From Nocardia vinacea NBRC 16497 (lineage in GTDB: Bacteria > Actinomycetota > Actinomycetes > Mycobacteriales > Mycobacteriaceae), in NCBI RefSeq assembly GCF_000308835.1, contig NZ_BAGN01000232.1:1-36656 (forward strand): a DNA stretch of 36,656 bases. Reading direction: 5' to 3'. The position numbers and the translations under genes were made by a program. The notes beneath the pieces were generated by a model. The model saw nothing but the letters and a program-made list of their open reading frames with translations, did no database searches and was not told the origin of the DNA. Shown in pieces: positions 1 to 6,853 of the stretch (within the stretch, counting starts at the first letter, position 1; each line of letters opens with the position of its first letter).

Positions 1-1
1 G

Positions 2-133
2 GTACTCATCCGGGATCTACTCGAATTCCAGCTGCGCGACCGAGTCACCCAGTACGAAGATGCCTACCGCCGCAGCGCTATACCGGCGGCCGATCCACCG
101 GAACCCCCACCCGGTCGTGGCGGGCGGGGGTAG
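2..133 (+). CDS. C-terminal end of an unknown protein (partial)
   Basis: An open frame enters from the left edge and ends at a TAG at 131-133, giving 43 residues. The first half looks helical and charged (LLEFQLRDRVTQYEDAYRR) and the end is a proline/glycine-rich tail. It is convergent with the minus-strand gene whose stop lies 7 bases further on. The fragment is too short to assign a family; it could equally be an open frame by chance, although codon third positions are GC-rich as expected here. Confidence 0.4.
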   Translation, partial: VLIRDLLEFQLRDRVTQYEDAYRRSAIPAADPPEPPPGRGGRG

Positions 134-140
134 GCGCTGA

Positions 141-599
141 CTACAGGGTGTGGGAGCGCATGTTGGTGACCTGGTAGACCGCGTTGATTACCGCGGACCG
201 GGGTGGCATGCGCAAGACGCCCGGGGTTGGTTCGCCTGCCCAGTGCCAGCCGAGTTGGGAATCGGTGGTGGGGAGCAGGACATGGCGGCCAGGGGGGATG
301 ACGGTCACGTGATGTCCGGCCAGGCAGCGGCGCACGCTGATCTCGACCGGGGTGGCCGGGCTCGGTGGTGCGACGAGGAAAGTCCAGGTGCGTTCGCCTG
401 GGTCGGCGACCACCGGGGCCGTGTAGGTCCGGTCGAGGGTGCCCAGGACTTTGCGGCCGAGATCCGGCGGCAGCACCAGGGCGCCGAGGATGGATCCAGT
501 GGTGATCATCGGGCGACCCGCCATCAGTTGGACCGGCAGTCCGTACCGATGTCGCAGCATATGCGCGATTTCGTGGGGCGAGTGACAGCGCTCGAACAT
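141..599 (-). CDS. Hypothetical protein, 152 aa
   Basis: The ATG at 599 is preceded by a strong GGAGGAG ribosome-binding site about 6 bases upstream, which fixes the start. The protein is soluble, has no signal peptide or membrane segment, and contains two short conserved-looking blocks, ERTWTFLVAPP near residue 70 and HVTVIPPGRHVLLPTT near residue 97, followed by a GWHW motif. Such blocks recall small actinobacterial proteins that sit beside XRE regulators, some annotated as primase/polymerase-like, but I cannot name the family with confidence. It follows the small Cys-containing ORF directly (3-base gap), so the two are probably co-transcribed and divergent from the XRE gene at 917. Confidence 0.6.
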   Translation of the reverse strand: MFERCHSPHEIAHMLRHRYGLPVQLMAGRPMITTGSILGALVLPPDLGRKVLGTLDRTYTAPVVADPGERTWTFLVAPPSPATPVEISVRRCLAGHHVTVIPPGRHVLLPTTDSQLGWHWAGEPTPGVLRMPPRSAVINAVYQVTNMRSHTL

Positions 600-602
600 G
601 GC

Positions 603-767
603 CTACTCCTCCCCCCGTCCGCAGGCCGGGCAGCCCCTTCCGCGTAGCGGACCGTGCTGTTCGCGCACGCGCTGGGTGTGGCGCGCGGATCGACTGGTCT
701 GGACACCCGGCTCGAACGCGCGATCGGCGCGGAGAGCTCGCACGGTGGTATTCGGCATTGTCGTCAT
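603..767 (-). CDS. Small protein with C-terminal CPACG motif, 54 aa
   Basis: A 54-codon frame with GC-rich third positions ends 3 bases before the start of the next minus-strand gene. The ATG at 767 was chosen because AAAGGG lies about 8 bases upstream; the frame stays open to 851, so a longer form is possible. The C-terminus carries CPACG followed by RGEE, a single CxxC that could bind metal or be redox active. The rest is Arg-rich. It is the promoter-proximal member of a two-gene unit divergent from the XRE regulator at 917. No family recognised. Confidence 0.45.
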   Translation of the reverse strand: MTTMPNTTVRALRADRAFEPGVQTSRSARHTQRVREQHGPLRGRGCPACGRGEE

Positions 768-916
768 TGCCGCCGCCCTTTGCATTCTCAAAGTTGCAGA
801 AAGGCCACGGTATTCCAACTGAGCAGGAACGAGTCGTACGTAATGTCCCACTTCGAGTGAGCGCGATCACCTAACGTCGTACCCTGAAACAAGGATGTAA
901 CAAAGGACTTGGCTAT

Positions 917-2107
917 ATGGACGATTCGTCGATCGGCGTGCGGATAAGACTCTTCCGTGGAAAGGCGCTCACCCAGCGCCAACTCGCCGACCAAGCCGGT
1001 GTCAGCGTGGATCTGGTGCGCAAACTGGAACAGGGTGGCCGCCAGACCGCGTCGATCGCCAGTCTGCAAAAACTCGCGCGCGCACTGGATGTCGACATCT
1101 CCGACCTGGTGGGCAAGCGACACGGCATTCCCTCCGGCAACCCCGATGCCGGTATCGTCGCGATCCGGCGCGCACTGACCCCGGTCGACGATCTGCTCGG
1201 TGAGATTCCGTCCGAGGATGCGATCGGCCTCGACGAGGGCAGTCGCGCAGTCGATTATGCGTGGGGCGCCTACTGGACCGGCCACTACGAACTGCTGACC
1301 TCGATCCTGCCGACCGGGCTCACCCAGTTGCGGGCAACGGTGCACGCCGCCCGCAACGGCGCGGTCGCATCCGCGAATGAACTACTCGCACGGATGTATT
1401 GGGTCACCGGCTGCACCCTGGTCCATCTCGGGCAGACCGATCCGGCGTTCCTCGCGATCCGGCAGGCACTGGCCGCCGCCGAGCTCGGCAATGATCCGCT
1501 GCTGCTGGCCACCGTTCGCGGCTCGGTCGCCTGGCAGCTGCTGGTGCAGGGCCGCTACGAGGAGTCGCGCAAGGTCGCGCTGCGTGCGGCGGCGGATCTG
1601 GAGCCCGAGGGTGATGAAGCTCCGGCACACCTGTCCGCGTACGGATCGCTGGTCCTGCAGGGCGCAACCGCGGCCGGTCGGTCGCAGGACGTTCCCGAAG
1701 CGTTGTCGCTGGTCCAAGCGGCGGGTGAAGTCGCGCTGCGCATCGGCGTAGATCGTCACGATTACGAAACCTATTTCGGCCCTTCACAAGTCGTCATGCA
1801 GACGGTCGATGTGAATATCAGCTCCGAACGCTATCCGGAGGCACTGACCGCCGCCCAGGATATGCCCGCGAATTGCGGTCTGCCCCAGGCCTCCCGCGCC
1901 CGCCACCTCACCGATACGGCCGTCGCCCTGACCCGCACCGGCCAGCACAAGCGCGCCCTCGCCGCCCTGCTCGACGCCGAACGCGTCGGCGGTGCCGACT
2001 GGATCAAATACCAGTCCCTGCCCCGGCACATCGTCTCCGAACTACTGGACCATGACCGCCGAGTCCCGTTGCGCGCCTTCGCCCGCCGCATCGGCGTCAA
2101 CACCTGA
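917..2107 (+). CDS. XRE-family regulator with TPR-like C-terminal region
   Basis: A 396-residue protein. Residues about 5-62 form a Cro/CI-type helix-turn-helix (TQRQLADQAGVSVDLVRKLEQ, then a second helical block ending DISDLVGK). The remaining 330 residues are Ala/Leu-rich amphipathic helices without membrane segments, as in the actinobacterial XRE proteins whose C-terminal half is made of tetratricopeptide-like repeats that sense a ligand or peptide. The ATG at 917 has AAAGGAC about 9 bases upstream. It is divergent from the small minus-strand pair ending at 141, with a roughly 150-bp shared control region, so those genes are its likeliest targets; that is inference. Confidence 0.85.
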   Translation: MDDSSIGVRIRLFRGKALTQRQLADQAGVSVDLVRKLEQGGRQTASIASLQKLARALDVDISDLVGKRHGIPSGNPDAGIVAIRRALTPVDDLLGEIPSEDAIGLDEGSRAVDYAWGAYWTGHYELLTSILPTGLTQLRATVHAARNGAVASANELLARMYWVTGCTLVHLGQTDPAFLAIRQALAAAELGNDPLLLATVRGSVAWQLLVQGRYEESRKVALRAAADLEPEGDEAPAHLSAYGSLVLQGATAAGRSQDVPEALSLVQAAGEVALRIGVDRHDYETYFGPSQVVMQTVDVNISSERYPEALTAAQDMPANCGLPQASRARHLTDTAVALTRTGQHKRALAALLDAERVGGADWIKYQSLPRHIVSELLDHDRRVPLRAFARRIGVNT

Positions 2108-2165
2108 TCCACCTGCCCGCGCCAGCTCCCCCGCGCAGCCCGGCGAACAATCGATTCGGTCTGCG

Positions 2166-2864
2166 CTAGCTACCCATCAACTTGCGCCATTGGGCGCGCA
2201 GGGAGTGTTTGGCGGTTATCGAGCCGAAGCGGATCCGGCCTGCTACGACGACGTGCAGTGGGCCGAGGGGCGGGCCGGTGCGGACCTTGTTGTTGACGCT
2301 CGAGCCGATCAGGTCGACGGCGTTGAGGTCGACGGTGGCTTCGGCGGGGACGATGAGGGTGAGTGAGCTGAGGTAGTCGTCGACGTGTACCTCGACGACC
2401 TGGGTGGACATGATCGCCTCGGTGAAATCGAGGGTGACGCCGGAGAGCCAGTTGTTCAGATGCAGCGCGGGCGCCACCTGCCACCGACCGCGGCGATTGA
2501 CCCCGGACAGGCGGCTGCGGATCACATTCCCCGGCGTGACCTGCGACGGGACCGAGGGCGGCGGTGAGACCCGCTTTGTGAAGGCGGGCGAGGAATTCAC
2601 GAATGTCGAGGGCGTGGCGGGCTGGCCGACGAGTCGCACGCCCGGCAGGTCGACAAGCACGGAATTCAGTTCACCGCGGGTCTTGGCGGCCAGCGCGGTA
2701 TCCATCCGCTCGGTGAACTCCCCGAGGGAGAGCATGCCGAGCCCGACGGCCCGCTGGAGCAGTTGACCGACATGTTCGCGTTCGGCGTCGGAAACACGCA
2801 ACTCACGATCGCCGACCACGTCACCGGAGCCGACACCGTTGGATACCGATTCGGGGCCACCCAT
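2166..2864 (-). CDS. DUF1707 (SHOCT-like) domain protein
   Basis: The N-terminal part carries the DUF1707 signature (RVSDAEREHVGQLLQRAV, then GMLSLGEFTERMDTALAAKT and LVDLPG) at residues about 22-73. The C-terminal half is beta-rich (VEVHVDDYLSSLTLIVP, VDLNAVDLIGSSV), like the LiaF / cell-wall-active-antibiotic-response fold common in these proteins. No membrane helix is visible. In actinobacteria DUF1707 proteins are often linked to envelope stress; the exact role is unknown. The ATG at 2864 lacks an obvious Shine-Dalgarno sequence. The gene is convergent with the XRE gene, whose stop is 58 bases away. Confidence 0.85.
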   Translation of the reverse strand: MGGPESVSNGVGSGDVVGDRELRVSDAEREHVGQLLQRAVGLGMLSLGEFTERMDTALAAKTRGELNSVLVDLPGVRLVGQPATPSTFVNSSPAFTKRVSPPPSVPSQVTPGNVIRSRLSGVNRRGRWQVAPALHLNNWLSGVTLDFTEAIMSTQVVEVHVDDYLSSLTLIVPAEATVDLNAVDLIGSSVNNKVRTGPPLGPLHVVVAGRIRFGSITAKHSLRAQWRKLMGS

Positions 2865-3306
2865 GAATCCGAGATTACCGAGCCGAGCACCCCCGCCGCA
2901 TCAGGGCAATCCCCGAGTCCTCCATCCCCTCGGCCCCGATCCCGCCGCTTTCCGCACAGATCCGGACCGTTCCGCGCTCATCACACAGACACATGGGCGA
3001 GCCGAGCTCGCACCTCCCCTGGAGCCCCCGGGGCACTCCATTGCACCACCGGGCACCGAGACGACGAACCCGCACACCGGGCACCCCGGCGTGTGTCGGC
3101 GAGTGTCTTCTGGTGCACCGCCCGACACGTGGACCCGCACGGGATGATCGGGGCGCGACTGGAAACCTCTGGGGACCGAAACCGCCGCGCAGGAGTCCGG
3201 GAACCGTTGCACCACCCAATCGAGAACCATTGCGCTGATCGAGAACCAATGCGCGCGCCTGCTCGAGAAACTGTTGCGGCCACCTGCTCGAGATATCCAT
3301 GCGCAC
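2865..3306. other. Intergenic stretch with degenerate repeats near 3219-3330
   Basis: I see no credible gene here; open frames lack ribosome-binding sites and overlap on both strands. The right half, immediately downstream of the response-regulator stop, holds an irregular series of units reading (minus strand) CTCGAGCAGG-GCGC-TGGTT. TCGA anchors lie at 3220, 3239, 3263, 3288 and 3323, i.e. spaced 19-35 bases. The last unit overlaps the end of the response-regulator gene (ATCGAGCAGGGGCTGGAGTAG). Confidence 0.5.
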
Positions 3307-3975
3307 CTACTCCAGCCCCTGCTCGATCGCATAGCGAGTCAGTTCAACCCGGTTGGCCAATTGCAACTTCCGCAGGGTCGCCTGCACATGGTTCTCCACA
3401 GTTCGATGGCTGAGCCCGAGCCGCGACGCAATCTGCTTGGCGGACAAGCCTTTCGCCACCATCCGCAAGACCTCGGTCTCCCGCTCGGTCAGCGCGGGCC
3501 GATGCGGTTCATCCGGTTCGACCGGCGCGGTCGCCATCCGCCGATACTCACCGAGCACCAGCCCGGCCAGCCCCGGCGTGAACACCGGTTGCCCAGCCGC
3601 AGTGGCCCGAACCGCCTCGATCAACTCGCTCGCGGACGCACTCTTGACCAGATAACCCGAGGCCCCCGCCTTGATCGCATCCAGCACATCGGCGCGCTCG
3701 GCCGACGCCGACAACACGAGCACCCGGCTCTCCGGCGACACCCGCAGTACCTCCGCAGTCGCCTGCGCCCCATTCCCATCGGGCAACTGCATATCCATCA
3801 ACACCACCGCAGGCCGCACCGCCGCCGCCCGCCGAGTAGCCGACCCCACCCCATCCGCCGTCGCGGCAACCACGAACCCGGCCTCGGCCAGATCGCGAGA
3901 CACTCCATCACGCCACATGGGATGGTCGTCCACCACCATCACCGAAATCGCCTCGACCGCATTGTCCCTGGTCAC
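3307..3975 (-). CDS. NarL/LuxR-family response regulator
   Basis: A 222-residue two-component regulator. The receiver domain (about 11-125) has the acidic pair in MVVDDHPM and the phosphoacceptor Asp61 in VVLMDMQLPDG, with the conserved Lys in GYLVKSAS. The C-terminus (about 160-222) is a LuxR/GerE helix-turn-helix (LTERETEVLRMVAKGLSAKQ, HRTVENHVQATLRKLQ). I place the start at GTG 3975, because AGGAGG lies exactly 5 bases upstream; an upstream ATG at 3990 would overlap that site. It is the last gene of the minus-strand unit AI-2E transporter - kinase - regulator and most likely the cognate partner of the kinase at 4360-5562. Its start region is copied three more times upstream. Confidence 0.9.
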   Translation of the reverse strand: MTRDNAVEAISVMVVDDHPMWRDGVSRDLAEAGFVVAATADGVGSATRRAAAVRPAVVLMDMQLPDGNGAQATAEVLRVSPESRVLVLSASAERADVLDAIKAGASGYLVKSASASELIEAVRATAAGQPVFTPGLAGLVLGEYRRMATAPVEPDEPHRPALTERETEVLRMVAKGLSAKQIASRLGLSHRTVENHVQATLRKLQLANRVELTRYAIEQGLE

Positions 3976-4058
3976 AATGTCCTCCTGCACGCTCGTACCC
4001 CCAGGCAGCCAGGGGTTACCGACGACCCGATCGCCTCGGCCGCACCATCACCGCTCAC
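3972..4058 (-). CDS. Possible coupled leader peptide, 28 aa
   Basis: This starts at the GTG of the second repeat unit (4058), behind GGGAGG with a 5-base spacer, and reads VSGDGAAEAIGSSV and on to a TGA at 3974-3972. That stop overlaps the response-regulator GTG start (GTGA), the layout used for translational coupling. Only sequence arrangement supports translation; the peptide has no recognised family and may simply be a by-product of the repeat expansion. Confidence 0.25.
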   Translation of the reverse strand: MSGDGAAEAIGSSVTPGCLGVRACRRTL

Positions 4059-4221
4059 AAGGTCCTCCCACGCACTCGAACTCCCGGCAGCCAGGGGTAA
4101 CCGACGACCCGATCGCCTCGGCCGCACCATCACCGCTCACAAGGTCCTCCCACGCACTCGAACTCCCGGCAAGCAGGGGCGATCGATGACCAATCGCTTC
4201 GGAAGCATTACCACTGGTCAC
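4048..4221 (-). CDS. Possible leader peptide, 57 aa
   Basis: This starts at the GTG of the fourth repeat unit (4221) behind GGAGGAGG and reads in frame through the third unit, whose own GTG (4140) is an alternative start. It ends at 4048, overlapping the start of the 28-residue leader by 11 bases. The peptide contains two copies of the (S/G)xGxAxEAIG block. No function is claimed; the evidence is ribosome-binding-site spacing and overlapping stop/start signals only. Confidence 0.25.
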   Translation of the reverse strand: MTSGNASEAIGHRSPLLAGSSSAWEDLVSGDGAAEAIGSSVTPGCREFECVGGPCER

Positions 4222-4359
4222 AGTGTCCTCCTCCACACTCGAAACGCCGGTATGCACCGACCTGGCCGCACGGTTGCGGGAGTTCACGCGGCAGCGTCCG
4301 CACGCCGGTCGTGATTCACGACGAAAATCTGCGCCGGCAAGATGTCGGCGCGCAAGCAC

Positions 4360-5562
4360 TCACGCCACACCTCCCGAACGCGGCACCCGAAACTCCCATT
4401 CGGTACCGAACCCAACCCCACCAGCCTCCTCGGTCAGCAATACCGCCGTTCCGCCCAACGTCTCGATGCGGCCGACAATGGATCGCGAAACCCCCATGCG
4501 CCCCTCGGCTTCCGCCTCTTCCAAGCGCCCCGGCGCAATCCCGACACCGTCATCGCGCACGCTGATGATCAGCTCGTCACCGGTATCCTCCAGCAGCACA
4601 TAAGCTTTCGCATCCGGCCCGGCATGCAGCGCGACATTGGACAGTGCGTTCGCCACCGCCGCCGCGATCTCACCCGCCGTCCACCGCCCGACCCGCACCG
4701 GCTCACCCGGCGTCGAAACGAAGACCGATGGCGTCGCATGCACGGTCAACAGCGGCCGCAGATCGACATCCGCACCACCGGTATCCCCGTGCCTACCCTG
4801 CTCGGAGAGCAAAACGCGCAGCGCCACTTCCTGTTCCGCCGCCCGCTGTGCCAGTTCTTCGGTGGGACCGCCGATCTCGCTACCACGCCGCTTGATATAG
4901 CTGAGCACCTGCAGCACTCCATCGTGCACCTCACGAGCCAGCCGCTCCCGCTCCTCCGCCGCCGCGGTCAACCGAACGGCCCGTTCCAGCTGCCCCTGCG
5001 CCCGACGCGCGGTATTGGCGGCCAGGCCGAGCGCCAGCCCGATGGAGACGAGCACCGGCGCGGTCGCATCGGCCCACACATCCTGGCCCCACTGCTCGCG
5101 CACCGTCACGATGACCGCCGCTATCAGAAGCCCGGAGAGCACCCCGGCGAGCGGCCCGCGCAGTATCGCCGCGGACACAACGGCATTGGCGACCCACAGG
5201 GTGGTCGGCAGCGTCTGATGTCCGTGGTACCAGCCGTAATCGGCGACCAACCGGGTCGAGGCGATCAGCGCGATCACCACCACGTGATCTCCGATCACCA
5301 CCCACGACCGCAGCCGCGCCACATCGGGAAAGTGCCACTGCGACAACATGAATGCCGAAGCACCGGACCACACCGCCATCACGGCGATCAATACCCAGCT
5401 CAGCTGCTGATTCTGGTAGTACTGCACCGAGGCGATCTGCTGACCGACCGCATAGAGCAGCGTGACCAGCCGCAATGCCTGCACCGCACGCCACAGCGGC
5501 GCGGTCGCCGCATCGTCCGCGCTCAGCTCGGCTGCGACCTCACCTGGGCCCGGCCGAGTCAT
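4360..5562 (-). CDS. MacS-family sensor histidine kinase
   Basis: A 400-residue membrane kinase. The N-terminal half (about 25-180) has five or six hydrophobic segments with little periplasmic sequence, as in the DUF5931/MacS sensor family, where MacRS is a known Streptomyces two-component pair. The dimerisation/phosphoacceptor helix is RLAREVHDGVLQVLSYIKRR, with His213. The ATPase part shows an N box (ANALSNVALHAG), G1 (VRDDGVGIAPG) and a G2-like region (GRMGVSRSIVGRIETLGG). The ATG at 5562 has GGGAGG about 9 bases upstream and overlaps the end of the transporter gene by 23 bases. It most likely phosphorylates the regulator at 3307-3975; the signal is unknown. Confidence 0.9.
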   Translation of the reverse strand: MTRPGPGEVAAELSADDAATAPLWRAVQALRLVTLLYAVGQQIASVQYYQNQQLSWVLIAVMAVWSGASAFMLSQWHFPDVARLRSWVVIGDHVVVIALIASTRLVADYGWYHGHQTLPTTLWVANAVVSAAILRGPLAGVLSGLLIAAVIVTVREQWGQDVWADATAPVLVSIGLALGLAANTARRAQGQLERAVRLTAAAEERERLAREVHDGVLQVLSYIKRRGSEIGGPTEELAQRAAEQEVALRVLLSEQGRHGDTGGADVDLRPLLTVHATPSVFVSTPGEPVRVGRWTAGEIAAAVANALSNVALHAGPDAKAYVLLEDTGDELIISVRDDGVGIAPGRLEEAEAEGRMGVSRSIVGRIETLGGTAVLLTEEAGGVGFGTEWEFRVPRSGGVA

Positions 5563-6784
5563 CCGACCGGTCCTCCCGGTGCATCTCCTTGGTCAGCACC
5601 GCATCCACATCGAACCGGCCGGGCTCCGGTTTATCCGGCTCCACCGCAAATCGACCCCCGTCGCCGGTGTGCAGTTCCTCGAACGCCTCCTCCGGACTCT
5701 CCGACAGCAGCGACCGAATCGCGGTATTCATCACCGCGACGAACGGCACCGCCAAGAGCGCGCCCGCGATGCCACCGAGCACGAGGCCCGCGGCAATGGC
5801 CAGCACCACCGCGAGCGGATGGATGCTCACCGCCCGACCGAGCAGCAATGGTTGCAGCACATGGCTTTCCAGCTGCATCACCGCGATAATGATGCCGAGC
5901 ACGATCACCGCGGTCACCCAGCCCTTGGTCACCAATGCGATGAATACCGCGATGGTCCCGGCGAGGAATGCACCGACGATCGGGATGAACGCGCTGATGA
6001 ATACCAGCGAGGCCAACGGCAATGCCAGCGGCACCCCGAGAATCGCTAGACCGGCACCGATGCCGATGGCATCGACCAGCGCCACCACCACCGTCGCGCG
6101 GACGAATCCGACCAGCGTGCCGAAGCCGAGTTGCCCTGCGGTGCGCACCTTTTCCCGGTGCGGGGTCGGCACGATCCGGGTCACGAAATGCCAGATCTGA
6201 TCGCCGCCGTAAAGAAAGAAAATGAGAATGAAAAGCGTCAAGAACGCGCCGGTGAGAACATGCCCGATCACCGTCGCGGTGGTCAAGGCCCCGCTGGTGA
6301 GACCTTCCCTGTTCGATTGAATCGTTTTGACGATCGTGTCGCCCGCATTCCGAATCTGCTCATTGCTCAGATGCAGCGGACCATTGATCAGCCAGTCCTG
6401 AATCTCGTGGACGCTGTGGGTGATTTCGTCGGACAGCTGCGGTACGCCCTCGATGAACTGCTCGATGACGAAGGTCATGATTCCCGCGACCACCCCGAGC
6501 GATCCGACCAGCGCGACGAAGACCCCCACCGACCTCGGCACCCCGAGCCGCTGCATCCAATCCACCAGCGGCGCTAGCAATGCGGCCGCCAGTAGGCCGA
6601 TGGCAAGCGGTATCGCCACCGCCGCCAGCTTCTGCACCACCATCGTGACCGCGATCAGCGCGGCGAACATCACCAGCAGCCGCCACGCCCACTCGGCGGA
6701 AACTCGGACGAACGGATGTACAGAATCAGCAGCCGACCGCGCAGCAGTGGCTTTTCCGAGAGCACTAACCTTCTGGTCGGTCAC
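5540..6784 (-). CDS. AI-2E family transporter (PerM/YdiK-like)
   Basis: A 414-residue integral membrane protein with about eight hydrophobic segments and the AI-2E family layout. A first helix pair (LLVMFAALIAVTMVVQKLA) is followed by PLVDWMQRLGVPRSVGVFVA, then a soluble helical loop (about 115-185), then the C-terminal helix bundle with the family-typical IGAGLAILGVPLALPLASL and ESHVLQPLLLGRAVSIHPL. Despite the family name, members have varied roles (antiport, uncharacterised export). The GTG at 6784 overlaps its possible GGAG, so the start is uncertain. It heads the kinase/regulator operon; co-occurrence suggests the two-component system may monitor or control it. Confidence 0.88.
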   Translation of the reverse strand: MTDQKVSALGKATAARSAADSVHPFVRVSAEWAWRLLVMFAALIAVTMVVQKLAAVAIPLAIGLLAAALLAPLVDWMQRLGVPRSVGVFVALVGSLGVVAGIMTFVIEQFIEGVPQLSDEITHSVHEIQDWLINGPLHLSNEQIRNAGDTIVKTIQSNREGLTSGALTTATVIGHVLTGAFLTLFILIFFLYGGDQIWHFVTRIVPTPHREKVRTAGQLGFGTLVGFVRATVVVALVDAIGIGAGLAILGVPLALPLASLVFISAFIPIVGAFLAGTIAVFIALVTKGWVTAVIVLGIIIAVMQLESHVLQPLLLGRAVSIHPLAVVLAIAAGLVLGGIAGALLAVPFVAVMNTAIRSLLSESPEEAFEELHTGDGGRFAVEPDKPEPGRFDVDAVLTKEMHREDRSDDSAGPR

Positions 6785-6853
6785 CTCCGCGAGCCTAATG
6801 GCCGCACCGCGCCGCGGACATGCTCGGATGATCCAAACGCTAGATTGGTCATC

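Larger units (their letters stand above)
3937..4250 (-). repeat. Four tandem 82/83-bp copies of the regulator's start region
   Basis: Successive units are about 3937-4018, 4019-4100, 4101-4182 and 4183-4250. The second and third are identical over 71 bases (4019-4089 = 4101-4171); the first and fourth are diverged. Read on the minus strand, each unit carries a purine-rich Shine-Dalgarno (AGGAGG, GGGAGG, GGGAGG, GGAGGAGG), a 5-base spacer and GTG, then codons for V-T/S-x-x-N/G-A-x-E-A-I. The unit nearest the gene provides the real start of the response regulator at 3975. The period is not a multiple of three, so units change frame. This fills the gap between kinase and regulator genes. Confidence 0.9.

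Noticed and set aside
3976..3990. ATG 3990 as the response-regulator start
   Set aside because: The AGGAGG site at the ideal distance from GTG 3975 would lie inside the coding region, and the repeat units show the same Shine-Dalgarno-GTG arrangement.
4342..5889. A 515-codon plus-strand open frame opposite the sensor kinase
   Set aside because: Composition is Arg/Pro/His-rich without domains, and the opposite strand carries a clear kinase with all motifs.
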